Assembly (NCBI GenBank): GCA_022414725.1
Contig: CM039465.1
Location: 46,696,495-46,760,494, forward strand
DNA from: Microglena sp. YARC
Lineage: Eukaryota; Chlorophyta; Chlorophyceae; Chlamydomonadales; Chlamydomonadaceae
DNA length: 64,000 nucleotides
Direction of reading: 5' to 3'
Part shown: positions 11,229-22,741 of the stretch, in pieces
Layout: each line of letters starts with the position of its first letter
How positions within the stretch are numbered: the first letter of the stretch is position 1
Notes under the pieces: generated by a model
What the model was told of the DNA's origin: nothing
The model's input: only the letters and a program-made list of their open reading frames with translations
The model's database searches: none
Position numbers and translations under genes: made by a program

Positions 11229-11233
11229 AGCAC

Positions 11234-11637
11234 AGCCTGCCGACAATCCAATTTTATAACACGGAAGCACGAGGGTTTTGAAGGCACCCCCACAAACCTG
11301 AAAACAAACTAGGTCAAGTCCCCAAAAGGAAACAAACTAGGGGCGGAAAGGAGAGCGGAAAGGGGAGGGATGCAAAAGTATGCAATCCAGAACACCAAGC
11401 CCACCAACCACAAGAGGGGAAGGCCGAATTAAAATAACTAAATACCACCCAAGGGCATGCGCTATGAGCACCTTAATATGCAGCGATAATGCCCTCAAAG
11501 GAAGAAAGCACAAGTCAACCCGACACAACCAACTTGCAGAAAAGGACCGGAGTGTCAAGGATGATAACCATAGATACCCCATGAAGGAAAGGGGGCGTCC
11601 AGCCGAAAAACTGAGAGGCCAGAAACCAACATAGCAA
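11234..11637 (-). other. Probable LINE 3' UTR between the two LTR elements
   Basis: Read on the minus strand this is T- and G-rich with repeated CTAGTTTGTTT words. If element B is removed, it joins directly to 17852, continuing the minus-strand LINE-2 fragment at 18269-18960. That makes it likely 3' untranslated sequence of that LINE. The open frame at 11337-11783 has no motif and runs into the LTR. Confidence 0.35.
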
Positions 11638-11642
11638 GACTC

Positions 11643-11935
11643 TGTCAGCAGATCGCCGGTAGTAGATGTCTGGCTGACCGAATAGTTCCGGAGTATGCGG
11701 GGTGTACGGGAACCTTCTAGGTGTTCCGATACCTTCCAGGAAGTTGCGTCAAACTCTGCTGTACCACAGAGTGTGCTCACCATTCCTTCCAGCTATACTC
11801 AGGGTTTACGTATAACTATACCCTTGACAGAGTGTATTTATAGCTACGCTCTCTCTGCTGTAATGTCCCATTCCTCTTTCTAGAGTGCCTCCCCAGACTC
11901 ATTGCCTCTACGACCTTTACAACACTCCGTTGACA
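11643..11935 (+). repeat. 5' LTR of element B
   Basis: Matches 17554-17846 over its full length. I saw three single-base differences. Confidence 0.92.
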
Positions 11936-11950
11936 GGTTATCGGCCCACC
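11936..11950 (+). other. Primer-binding site of element B
   Basis: GGTTATCGGCCCACC starts at the first base after the LTR. It differs at only two of the first fourteen positions from GGTTATGGGCCCAG, the sequence complementary to the Drosophila initiator tRNA fragment used by copia. Confidence 0.65.
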
Positions 11951-12488
11951 TTGGCGCTGCACCACTGTGCGCGGGATCCGCGGGGACGCGGGGATCCACA
12001 ATGAGGTCTGGTAGTATCCAGTTTTCTCATATCGAGAGGCTGACTCGCTTCAATGTCGCCATCTGGCGCACATGGATGCGAGACCTCTTTGACGCTGGCT
12101 TTACAAAGCGTCTGTGAGGACTCTTGAGTATGTGGACCCATCCAGACGCTCTGGCGCACCTGATCCAGCTGCTCAAGAGCTGACCACGACTGGATTGAGG
12201 AGCTGCTTCCTGCAGCATCTCACCGTGCTGCCACGCTGTCGCGTCCTCCAGGTGGAGGGCAAGGGAAAGCTCTGGCAATCGAGCTGGAGCCGGGGGTAAC
12301 ACTGCTGCTCCTCCCGGACAGCAGGGTTGCCCCCAACCCGGTGAGTCGGAGGCGTATGCCCTTGATGATGCTGATGCGAATAGGTCGAAAGCTTCTCTGG
12401 TGACTGTGACTTAGATTTTACGCGACCCTGCCGGACTTGCGTTGCCCCTGATTCGCCCCTGATTCTCGAAGATTCGGATGTAGATCTT

Positions 12489-12910
12489 TTGATCCAGGAA
12501 CTAGCTAGTGTTGGGGATTACATCTCCGAGTATGATGATTTGTCCCGTATGATTCTAGGCGCAGTTCATGAGCGCTTTGCTCCTTTGCGTGCGCATAACT
12601 TGATGGTGAAAGCTACCGAGCTCATGTACCACGAGGTAGTCATTAGGATCATCTATAACATGGGATTGCCCATTGACCACGCTTCGCATCCACCATTCAA
12701 ATGCTATAACTCCCTCACCCGTTTACATGTATGCATGTACCCCTCCCACATCTGGTGGACGCGGCCGCGATGGCTGAGGAAGAGGAGCTGGATGTAATAG
12801 CGACCGCGGTGGTCGAGGTGGAGGTTTCCTGTAGCAGGTCGGGCTGCACTCACGTGCACCCACTACGGGAAGGCCGACCACCTCGCTGCCACGTTTCTAC
12901 TACGTCCCAA
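12489..12910 (+). pseudogene. Gag remnant of element B with degenerate zinc knuckle
   Basis: A frame with GDYISEYDDLSRMILGAV resembles the copia gag helix region. It is followed in another frame by an Arg-Gly-rich stretch (GRGAGCNSDRGGRGGGF, with stops), then TCTHYGKADHLAATF at 12853-12899. The last is a recognisable C-x2-C-G-K-x-G-H-x4-C knuckle in which the second and third Cys have been lost. The pieces lie in different frames. Confidence 0.5.
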
Positions 12911-13342
12911 GTCTGGCGCCCCTGCGCCGCTTCTCCCTCTCCTCCTACTCGCACTCCAGAAGAATAGCTTGTATGCAGCTGGTGCATAACCGAGGTCTTC
13001 TAGGAACTACGTGCTCTCCTTCGCTTTCTACGAAGCCAGGCTAGGTCTGGTTCAGTAGATTCGCAATGGCAAATGATACGTGCTTGAGAAGGGAGAGGAC
13101 TACACGAGTTTTGTGGTGACCTGATTAGAAGAATAAATTATCTCAAGAGGCGGTACCCCTCTTGGAATTATTCTTTGGTGTTACCTAGATGTGTCTTTAC
13201 TTCGTCTTGTTGTTTTCAACATGCTATGTCACACTAAGTAGTGCATGGCAAAGGCGGAGTAAGCTAGGCCCGAGGTCTGAAGAGGGGCGGTTCTTGGGGC
13301 TATAGTGATGTGAGCAAGGGTTAGAATGTTTGGGTACCGGCA

Positions 13343-13615
13343 ATGCGCCAGGTGGTAGTTTCGCGTGACTGCGTTTACTATGAGGAATTTGTACAAACTC
13401 CTGCGCCTGGGCACTCGGTATACGAAGGGAGTCCTTTGATAGGTGGAGCAGACACTGCTGTCAACAGTGATTCTGACTTAGACGAGGACGACGCCCTACA
13501 GGTATCCCCTCCCCTGGTAGTTGTAGATAGGCCAGGTAGTAAACATGGTCCTCAGGACCAGACCTGGTGCTATCGTGCTTATCGTAGTGAGGTAGAGGAG
13601 CTTGGTACTGTGTAA
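13343..13615 (+). pseudogene. Integrase C-terminal remnant of element B
   Basis: The frame opens with RQVVVSRDCVYYEEF, which fits the conserved end of copia integrases (xxVxxSRDVxFxE), and continues into an acidic linker (SDSDLDEDDALQ). The catalytic DDE core is not recognisable upstream. Confidence 0.6.
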
Positions 13616-14770
13616 ATGCCGTACACAATTCATTCAGCGCGAAGGTCCGACGCTAGTAGTTCCCCGCGCCTCCATTCCGGTAGCTTAGCGGGTGTTGGTG
13701 GTTCTAGGGCTGACTTTACAGTGCTTGATAATCCGCTGTTCGAATCGGGTGTAGTTCAGCCTCTAGCCGGCCCACTACCTATCATGCCTTCATCTTAAGA
13801 CTCTGATGAGCTAGGTGCTGTAGCAAAACGAATGGGTGGGTACGGGGAGGCCAGGTCTATATAACCTGTGCAGTCTGTTGAAAGTTTCAGCACGGGTAGG
13901 GATGCTCCGGGCTGGGACAGCCTGCCGGAGTGTTGCCTGCCGGGGCCCCTGTACAGCAAATGTACTGGGGGCTCCTGGGGAAAGCGATTTTAGCTTGTCT
14001 CCGAATTTGTCTGGAGCGTTGACAATCTCCTGCTCCTTCTTCGCCGCTTTGTTCGGCTGTTTATGACCATCTCCCCTTAGCACCTCCTGCGGCTTTAGGC
14101 CTCCGCAGGAGTGCTTGGATAGCCGCTCAAGGTGGGGACGTCTCTATTCCTTATTCTTCCTCTTCTGATTTTCTTGCTGGTTTGTTTGCCAAGCTCTCTT
14201 TCTTCGTTCTCTTTCGGTGCAGTTACGGGTATTCTGTCTGTGCTACCTTGTTCAAGCTCATGTTGCCCGTTTCACTATTAAAGCGGATGCATGCGGACTG
14301 GTAGCGTTGGCGTGTTGCATGCAGGCAGGTAGAGTTCTTGCACAGCAGTTCCAACTGTTGCAACTTAGTTTGCTTCCTGCGACCAGCGATTCCCTTTGCT
14401 CTTGATCTGCCTCTTGCCTTAGACTTAACTGTCGACTGCGAGACTGCCTAGTCGATCTGCTTAGGTTTGCTCGGTTGGCTTGTTCTTACTTACTGCGATT
14501 TTGTTGCTGCTGCTGAGAGCTCTTGACTGGACAGACTTGCTCATGTTCTGGATTGGTTGGATGCATACGCCAGCATGCATGGTTGAAAGGCAAGTTGGAT
14601 TGCATGTTGGGTTGCATGGTGGATGTATGGTTGAATGCTTGTTTGCGCAACCTTCACACAACAACCTTAGCACAGCCATGTTGAAATGCATGGTTGGGAT
14701 ACATAGTTGAAATGCAATGTTGTGTGAACTCATGATGTAGTGTGGTTCCTTGGATGTGTTGTTTGTGTAG

Positions 14771-14870
14771 GTGTCACTTGTGACTGTCTTGGTTGATGGA
14801 GGTCTCATGGTTGGTTGCATGAGTTGTGTATTTGTTGAGGGCTACAACCTCATGTACACACCTACAACCT
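14771..14870 (+). pseudogene. Possible RT-core trace of element B
   Basis: TVLVDGGLMVGCM sits where the copia RT motif LLLYVDDMLIxG is expected, between the integrase and RNase H traces, with the catalytic pair changed to D-G. Order supports it; sequence support is weak. Confidence 0.2.
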
Positions 14871-16340
14871 CGAATTGTGTGAATTATAATTGTCTCTCGT
14901 CTTTGGACATGTTTGGCTTGTATAACACACAAGTTCTTACCTGCTTCACTTGTCGATGCTCTTGATGTTTTAAGTAAAGTGTATCTGAGTTCCAGGTGTC
15001 AAGCCCTTACTTCTAAGATGGGACTATCAAGACAGGTGGAGAAAATCAAGTGTCGCTTATGCGTTACAAGTTTCTGATGTGCTTGTACATGTGTTCCAGT
15101 GAGTGCATGTGAGTGTGAGGTTTCATTCAGGTGCGATACCCACCTGATTAAGATTATTTGTGGAATATGTTCCTTCTTGGTTGTTGGTTGTACATGTGTT
15201 AGATGTACTAGTGTTGGTTCTAGAGCCGTTAAAGGCATTTTCATCTCAAGTGATTTTTTGGGGATGGTTGCAGCCTGGGTGATAGACTGATGTTATGATG
15301 ACCTTTTCTCATAATTCAATTCACATAATCACACTCATTGAAGTTGTGTTCAGTGAATTAGGTGGAGATTTGGTTAAACATAAATTTGGATTTGATATAC
15401 TAGGCTGTCCCAACCTGACTGTCACATGGGAGTCACCCATGAGTAGGTGCATGTCTGGTTTTGCGTCGCAGCGGTACTTGCATGTATTTGCAGCAGCTGG
15501 ATGCACCCCACTGGAGGCACTAGCGCTCGTGTCACCAACTTTGTGTGAGATGTGCACCATTTTCAGTGAAGAAGTATCTGCAAGCTCAACTCTTCTACTG
15601 GGAGTAACTGCATGGTAATGTGCTGCTCACCTTTAGTGCTGCTCATACATTCCTTAACTTGGACGTGACGGCTCATGTCGTGTATGTTGAAGTTAAATAG
15701 TTAGAGCTGTTTTATTGTGCTTAGTTCGTTACCTTAGATGGTAAAAGCAAATGTGTTACGTCAGTCAGTTCAAGGCATGCATTGATCTTATTGATCTTGT
15801 ATGGTGCTATTACTCTCTCTTGTTTGAAAGTATACGCTCAAGTGATTGCACATTATTGTGAAATCATTATACCATGATTGTACTAAGGGCTTCTATGGTC
15901 TGATCTGAGTTTTGTTTTGGCTTTACTGTCAATTTTTGTGCTGTATGTTTTGAAAGGAGTGTTGCATCTCTGAATGTCTCACATCTCAGTGTTCCCATGC
16001 TTGTTGCTAGTGGTGAAGCATGTGCGCTGTGCCTATGCCCATTGTCTCTCATTGTCGACATACGTTTGATACCGCTGTCTTGTGTGATGATACTTGGGTA
16101 ATTGCAAACATGCGAGACGCTTTTAGTCTAGAGTGGTTGCACTTGCTTCTGGAAATTGTTTTTGTCTGCAAAGAAGTGATGTTGTTTCAGCCACTTAGGG
16201 TTGACCAAGGTTGACAGGCACAATACAGCGAGCCGGGTAAGGTACACTTTCTTCGGTAGAGAACTACAAGCTGGAGCCTAACGCTATGCATATTGGTAAT
16301 ATACACCATTATGTGAAGTGTTGGTATGTGATAAAGTGAC

Positions 16341-16526
16341 GTGCTTGCCTGCTTGGTGTATGTTGGGAGAGTGAAGGTGGTGTACATCAACATCAAGGAG
16401 GACACGGCTACTCCCTTTACCAAGGGATTGGCTCCAGGACCTTTATGGGACCATGTCAAGATGCATGGTAGGGTGACCTACAAGGTTGTCCTATTTTATG
16501 AACACTGGCTACTTTGGTTTGGTTAG
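16341..16526 (+). pseudogene. RNase H C-terminal remnant of element B
   Basis: VVYINIKEDTATPFTKGLAP matches the highly conserved end of copia pol (HYIxTxDQxADxFTKxL). The frame stays open for a short distance before the element's 3' untranslated part. This fixes the superfamily as Ty1/copia. Confidence 0.65.
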
Positions 16527-17553
16527 AGTCATGCTTTGGTTTGCTTTGCGCTTTCTTAGTAGTGTCTTATATCTTTCCTTGGTCAATTCTTAAGTGGTCA
16601 TTGGTTTCGGTGGAAGGTGGAAATTTACTCAGACCACCCTTAAAGCAATTTTATGTTTTCTGACACTTGGTTCCATAGGCAGATGGTTAATTACGTGGAG
16701 TTTATCATATATCAGCTATTTCTTTCTGCTTCACTTTGTTGAATTCACTAGCCACCTCTAGATGATTAGTGAATTAGGTGGAGATTGGTAGTTAGTTTCT
16801 AGTTCAGTTTCACTTTGAATTTTTCAGTGAAATACTGGGTATTTTGCAGTTGTACTTTCAGATGTACTTGCGGTGGTACTTGCAGATGTACCTCCATACA
16901 CCTATACTCTTCCAGGTGTATGTCAGTAGGTTCATTCCACTTAGTTAGTGACGTAGCTGGGGATTTATGATAATTAACTTTCATAAATCTTCTTACTTAA
17001 ATCATTGAGTAAGTAACCAGTTACACATGGTTTTTTCATCCCAGCCTAGTCATGGATGCTATGCTAAGAGTAGTATCTAAGGTGAAGGATTTTTTCCCAT
17101 CAAGTTTTATTTCAGTGGATGAAATTTACAGTGACTTATACATAAGTTTTATGCTTATCAGACATTTCGATATGATCGTGGTGACTTATTCTTCATACCA
17201 TCTTCTACATAAATATCAGAAGTGATATGAATAAACTAGCTTCTATGTTTATATTAATTGTCCGGTTGCTTAGTACTATAAGTATTAACTTGAAGGTTGG
17301 ATTATATTATGTGCTGTCCTCACATAATATTTTACTTTCCCCTTATTACTTTCAGCGGTAAGAATTTACACCTCAGCAGAAACTGCAGCCACATAGATAT
17401 ATCGACATCCTTGGATCAAGGATGTGGCTATGTACAGAGTTGAGTAGTCGTTGGATGATGGATATTTGTAGACCTGCCTCAAGCTTTATTTCTATGAGCT
17501 TATTCTTATTATTTTAGATTTAAACTTTTCAGTCAGCTGCAACATAGGTGGAG

Positions 17554-17846
17554 TGTCAGCAGATCGCCGGTAGTAGATGTCTGGCTGACCGAATAGTTCC
17601 GGAGTATGCGGGGTGTAAGGGAACCTTCTAGGTGTTCCGATACCTTCCAGGAAGTTGCGTCAAACTCTGCTGTACCACAGAGTGTGCTCACCATTCCTTC
17701 CAGCTATACTCAGGGTTTACGTATAACTATACCCTTGACAGAGTGTATTTATAGCTACGCTCTCTCTGCTGTAATGTCCCATTTCTCTTTCTAGAGTGCC
17801 TCCCCAGACTCATTGCCTCTACGACCTTTTCAACACTCCGTTGACA
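17554..17846 (+). repeat. 3' LTR of element B
   Basis: Preceded by the purine-rich ATAGGTGGAG, a suitable plus-strand primer site. Partner of 11643-11935. Confidence 0.92.
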
Positions 17847-17851
17847 GACTC

Positions 17852-18960
17852 AGAAAGCAAGCACACATGACAGGGGCAAGAGGATCCACCACACTTGGCA
17901 GACCTGCCCTGCCCGTACACCAGAAGCCACAAACTATAGCTATTACTAGAGAAACGAAACCAACAAACTTAGCACCGCCAGCGAGAAAGGGAGGCGAAAA
18001 CGAGAAGGGAGGGTTTAGGGTCCAGAGTGTGAACTTGAAGCCCTAAACCCCAAACCCAAACCCGAAAACAGCGGGCATGAAGAGCCAAACCAAAGAACTA
18101 TACAAAAGGGTGTCCTGTGACGTACGGAACCCGAGAGCGTACTAAAGCTTGGCACCCTTGACAGAGGAGCTGAAAAGAGGAGCGTAAAAATGCATGCAAG
18201 AAGGTGCGTGCAATGAGAGACTAGCAAACAGGTATCAGCTTAATCGTAAGACCAATCTTCTGGCAATATCAGTTGGCTACCCAACCGGTGCATGTGAGAA
18301 GGGGAGGGTACCAGTGGAACCATGGGGAGAATAGGAGTGAAGAGCCTAGATGGTGAAGGGGGGATGGGGGGAGGAAAAAGGGGAGGATCGTGGATGAGGG
18401 AAGCATCTTCATGCGGAAAAGTTTGAGGGGAAGAACCCATATTGACCCTGGCTTCCCCATGGCTAATGAAGGGGTGAGAAGAGTCCACAGTGTCCTCCCA
18501 ATCATCCGGGGGTGCCCCAATGGCTACAAAGTCAGCGATGCGGGCCCAAAATCAGCCACAGCAAGAGCCCCAGCCCGAACAGAGATGGGGCGGGCTGCCA
18601 CCTCGTGCGGATTAGTTAGTCCCCACACCTCATAGAGAGTGCGTTGACCCGGGTTAAGAAGAGCCTGATTAGAGGCTGCATAGTGCAGCCTCCACGCTTG
18701 CAGTCGACCATGATCCATGGCTGACAGAGCAGCAAGGCAAACGACACCCCACACCTCCAGATTAATAGTCGATGAAGGGCGGGGGTAGCACAACCAGAGG
18801 CTGGCCCGTTGGAGAGGTACAGTGGTAGAGGCAAGCAGGGTGGTCTGAATAGCATCTCAAACCGCCACAGCCACGGGACAAGTCCAACAACTGTGCGTAT
18901 GAGCTTGGTGGTGTATAATGCGGATATAACCATAAGATTCTGTAATCGGACAACAGTTTT
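17852..18960 (-). pseudogene. LINE-2 fragment: zinc-binding RT tail
   Basis: On the minus strand one frame reads HHQAHTHSCWTCPVAVAV, then after a stop VWGVVCLAALSAMDHGRLQA with AWRLHYAASNQ. H-x-CWTCPVA is the signature of the zinc-binding region (zf-RVT) that follows RT in plant and algal L1-type LINEs. Frames change at least twice. The sequence continues downstream to the copia insertion site at 17851. This family is distinct from LINE copies 1-3. Confidence 0.55.
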
Positions 18961-19020
18961 CCTCATAAACCACAACTTTTCATTTCTTTTCGATTTCATT
19001 CTAGCCCTCGAGTTAATGAA

Positions 19021-19335
19021 TCCTCAACCAGCTTTGGGCGCTGAGGTGCCGCCAGACCCTGGTTTGGCTCCTCCCTCTGTCTCCCAGCCTACTGTTGCCC
19101 CATCCCTTCTTCGTACCCTCTCCACTGCTCTCCCTATCCCGCAACAGCGCCCAGGACAGCCTTTCACCTCGTGCTATTCTTGGCGGCTCGACGAGACTGC
19201 ACTTTCTAAGAAGACAGCTAGCGAGGCTGCAGCATTTGCTTTGAAGGCTCCTGAAAGACTAGCTGCCAGGGAGGCCCAGGTTGAAGTGAACATTGCTTTG
19301 CACTATCTGCAAGGCAATGTTCAAGCCAATGATAT
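19021..19335 (+). other. Open frame of unknown status
   Basis: Plus-strand frame of about 105 residues: a Pro/Leu-rich first half, then YSWRLDETALSKKTASEAA and EAQVEVNIALHYLQGN. The second half looks protein-like and helical, but no family was recognised. It could be an element ORF fragment. It runs into the repeat at 19375. Confidence 0.25.
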
Positions 19336-19374
19336 AAGTCATGCCTCTTATTTATATTTAAGGGGTGGGAGGGG

Positions 19375-19530
19375 GAGAGGGGGTCAGCCCTCCTTCCGTT
19401 TATTACACAGGGTGACACATTTTGTTTTACACGGAGGTCCAATATATTTTTACACCGAGGTCCAATAGTTTTTCACTGAGTTTATTTTTACCCAGAGGTC
19501 CAATATTTTGTATACCGGTACTCCTGGTTA
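19375..19530. repeat. Short tandem repeat, GAGGTCCAATA
   Basis: Three imperfect copies of a unit of about 30 bases (TTTTACACCGAGGTCCAATA). No gene between here and 20040 is supported. Confidence 0.65.
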
Positions 19531-20039
19531 TGCCCAGAATAACTCATTTTAGTCACAATTGAATCTGGTTTGAATTAGAAAAATGTAAAAAAGGATTCCG
19601 CCATCCGCCATTGGTAACCTGACCCAATTTATGGAGCACCCCAAATCTGTAACATCTGCCAACCTTAAAATCCGCCATGATTTTAGCCCCTTTTGGTTGC
19701 CTTCTGCCATATCTATTTTCCGCCAACATATCCTGCGCCTACGGTAGTGGGAGGAAGTTATACATCTAGACATATTAGTGCATTATTATATTACGCACCA
19801 CCTCGTGACGTAGGTCTCTGATGGGATTAGGCTTGTTCATAAGTCCCGATGCTGCCGAAAATTAATTTACCTATCAAGCTTTTCCGTACCTTTCGCCTTC
19901 CACACTGGGCTATTTGGGGAATTCAGGTGGCCAACTTACGTTAACTGACGTGGAGGCTAACCTCCCCATACCATGATGGCATGGAAAATAAGAAGGCAAG
20001 AGGATAGCTAAAGACTGGACAGCACTAACGTGGTAGGGT

Positions 20040-20175
20040 GGTTCAGGAAGACCTCCAGCTCCTAAGACGCAACCAATTTTACAGCCTGCGTTCTGAGACG
20101 CAACCAATTTCATAGCCTGCGTCCTGCGACACAACCAACCCACTGAACCTGCGTCCTGAACAACCCTGCTGTGTG
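20040..20175. repeat. Tandem repeat with ACGCAACCAATT
   Basis: Three copies of a unit of about 40 bases (AGACGCAACCAATTTnATAGCCTGCG). An inverted relative lies near 32220-32285. Confidence 0.6.
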
Positions 20176-20713
20176 GTTCTGGTAGTCTGGTGCTGTGGTT
20201 GATTTAATTATAGGGAGTTGGAAGTGTTTTGGACGTATCAACACCAGGTCATTGACCACTTAAAAATGGCTCAAGCTTGAAGGTATCGAACGTTCTTGGC
20301 GTTCTTCCTTGACAAGTTCTAAGAGCGTGTCGCAAGCGACACGAAAAATCTCTTTAGCAGTCACCGGCAGGGAGTTTCGAAAGTAGTGGAGAAAGTAGCT
20401 ACTCGTAGCCGAATAGAGCTACAAACATTGAACAATTTTTGCAAAGGATCTTGACCGCTGCGATGCTGATAACTCTAGTCATGCGCACTCCAACTATGAG
20501 CAAAAATTGTGGGTGAGGAGGTGGTTGGAATCGTTCAAACTGGACATCGGTCGGACAGACAGACAGTGGACAGCGGACAGACGGCGGAGAGAGACACGGG
20601 GGGAACCAAGGGCTTCAGCCCCGGGACCCCTGCCCTGGGGGGTTCAGAGGGGGCTAAAGTGAAAAGCTGGAAATCGTCACGGAGGAGGAAGGTCCAGCTC
20701 CGGAACCGCCGTA
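20176..20713. other. No gene seen; palindrome at 20324
   Basis: GTGTCGCAAGCGACAC is a perfect 16-base palindrome. The frame at 20509-20985 is open, but it crosses into the inverted repeat and shows no motif. Confidence 0.45.
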
Positions 20714-21440
20714 GCGTCAAGAAAGTCTGCGCCTATTCTCCAGGGTTTAGCCTGCGCCTATTTGTAAGGAAGGGTTCAGACAGGTGGACAAATCGTCAGT
20801 GCCATGCTGGTCAGTGGCGATTCACGATTCCAAGCGTGAACCGGTTGACTCTCTACATCACTTCCTCCAGGTCGCATTATCAATTTCCAACCACCAGCGC
20901 AGCAGAATTTGCGAATTGCTTTCGTTCTGTCTTCCATCTTGCTTTCCAATCCTTTCTGCGAGACCAGCACTGCCCTAGAAGATAGAGTTTCCACCAGGAT
21001 GGTGGCGTTCTATGCGCCACAACTTGATGGATGCTGGTCTCGCATGCTGGTCTCGCATGTTGGTCTCGCATGCTGGTCTCGCATGCTGGTCTCGCAACCC
21101 CAGCAGAAGTTGCAGCAACCGCAGCAGAAGTCACAGTAACAGCAGCAGAAGTCACAGCAACAGCAGCAAAAGCAAGTGCAGGAGATGCATCTGAGCTCGG
21201 GCCAGGCAATTTGCTGTAGCACCTTGCTTCAGCTTTAAATGTGAACTCAGTGATTACCCAACTTCCCTTTACCCCTCTTGATTGTGTGCAAGCTGGTTCT
21301 ATTCATGTTTCATCTCAGTCAACATGGATAATAGCTCCCCTGGTAGATACATTATCATGCGGTTGCGTCGTGACATGGACACACTTCATGTGAAGTTCAA
21401 GCATAGCTGCATTCATTTTTCTTGAGGTGTACAGTGTTGC
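20714..21440 (+). repeat. Left arm of large inverted duplication
   Basis: Aligns over nearly its whole length with the reverse complement of 22625-23217 (high identity by eye). It carries about 95 extra bases near 20815-20880 and extra tandem copies of ATGCTGGTCTCGC (five here, two in the other arm). It includes a degenerate version of the MDNGSPGR reading frame of the right arm, ending in a stop after CIHFS. Confidence 0.85.
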
Positions 21441-21589
21441 CAGAGCAGAGGTGGTAGGCGACGAGGATGGGGCTTCCCCAATAATAAAAATTATCAGAAT
21501 TAAATAAGACAAGCTGCACAGTGATGCTGAATGCATAGGGAGTCCAAATTGCCCACTCTGTCTTAAAACACCAATATGTTTATACGGAT

Positions 21590-22741
21590 GACTAGGGTAA
21601 CAAATTCAATGCTGGAGACAGGCGATAGCATCCTCTGCGAAAGGTTGAAATAAGCCGATCGATTTATTCCGAGTATAGGAACTAGGAAGTCTATGACATG
21701 AATATTTGCGATTTATTGAGCACTCACGCTCTGTTGCTGTGATCCAGTGCTGGGTCGCCATAGTTGTGAAGCAACTCAGACATTTCCTTCAGGTACTTCA
21801 GAACCCTGAGGGTACATAAAAAGTTGGTTCAGTCATGGTCATTACAGAGTTTATGTTAATAGACATTAGCACGTGCATAATTATCTGGTTCAAGACTCAA
21901 CATAGGGTATCAAAATTAAAAGTGCATCAATAATAGTTCCCCCCTTGACACCATCAAGCAGCAGGAACATAAGGCACACATAAAATGTAACCATCGTCAT
22001 CATCATCAATGTCCGAACTTTGGATGCAGGTTATGTATGTATGTCAAATTAAAACAACAACAACAACAACACAAGAGTTGGTAAGTAATAACAACAACAC
22101 AAGGGATGATAAATTACAAGAATAACAACAGCACATGGTATGGCAAGTCAAAACAACAACACAAGGCACGGTAAATTAATATTTAGCTCACCATTCCACC
22201 TTGGGTGTCTATCACCCACATGCCATGGCCAGCTTTGCGTTGTTCAGTCCATCTTATGATAGAGAAGTTTTTCATGCGAAGAATCAGCAGACCATGAGTC
22301 CATGATTGAAGTACAGCACGGGTGTGTCACCGATGATCAATATTGTGTAATGTAGTGCACTGGGGACGATCTCATGATCTCCCTTCTCCATGTCGGCCTT
22401 ACGGAGATAAGCTGATATGCCCTGGTCTGCATGATAAGCATACTCATCTTGAATTACAGTGCACTTGGCTTGCCAGAGTGCCTGACTACCGTGCCACAAT
22501 GAGAGATATCACGTGCCAGTTTTTCATCTGTAGTGCGACCATTACTTGCTGTTCCATGCTTACAAGCTGCAGAGCGCCCATCCACCTCGCCTACAACCTG
22601 TACTCTGGCCGCTAGATGCAGCTGTCCACACTGTACACCTCCAGAAAAATGAATGCAGCCATGCTTGTACTTCGCATGGAGTGTGTCCATGTCACTACGC
22701 AACCGCATGATAATACATCTACCAGGAGAGCCATTATCCAT
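21590..22741 (-). pseudogene. Candidate spliced gene in the right arm, unknown function
   Basis: From an ATG at 22741 the minus strand reads MDNGSPGRCIIMRLRSDMD and stays open to about 22454. Two further stretches look protein-like: WQAKCTVIQDEYAYHADQG (22499-22284) and WTEQRKAGHGMWVIDTQGG, which ends at a good donor (ATG|GTGAGC, 22191). An exon-like segment at 21805-21728 is bounded by CTCAG| and |GTGAGT and reads VLKYLKEMSELLHNYGDPAL. Another acceptor near 21650 leads to a stop. The frames do not join cleanly as written: phases conflict at two junctions. This is therefore either a pseudogene or a gene whose exact exons I could not resolve. No family was recognised. Confidence 0.3.
22060..22180. 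repeat. (AAC)n-rich intron-like repeat
   Basis: CAACAACAACACAAG blocks recur four times, each followed by a GGTAA- or GATAA-type word. Confidence 0.6.

Larger units (their letters stand above)
5446..11233 (-). mobile_element. LTR retrotransposon A, gag-only, minus strand
   Basis: Two direct repeats of equal length (246 bp) bound this element, and both sides carry the 5-bp target duplication AGCAC (5446-5450 and 11229-11233). On the minus strand the LTR begins TGTTATAGACCGG and ends GCTAAA. The internal part starts with GGTTATCGCTCATC (primer site) and ends in a G-rich tract just before the 3' LTR. The only long reading frame is gag-like; no protease, integrase, RT or RNase H was found, even after removing the LINE nested at 6376-7527. 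It is therefore best described as a non-autonomous gag-bearing element (TR-GAG-like). Confidence 0.85.
11638..17851 (+). mobile_element. LTR retrotransposon B, Ty1/copia type, decayed
   Basis: LTRs of 293 bp (11643-11935 and 17554-17846) begin TGTCAGCAG, end TTGACA, and are flanked by the 5-bp duplication GACTC (11638-11642 and 17847-17851). A primer site follows the 5' LTR, and a purine-rich AGGTGGAG precedes the 3' LTR. Remnants of gag with a zinc knuckle, the integrase C-terminus and the RNase H C-terminus occur in copia order. The coding part is full of stops and frameshifts, so the copy cannot make a working pol. Confidence 0.9.
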
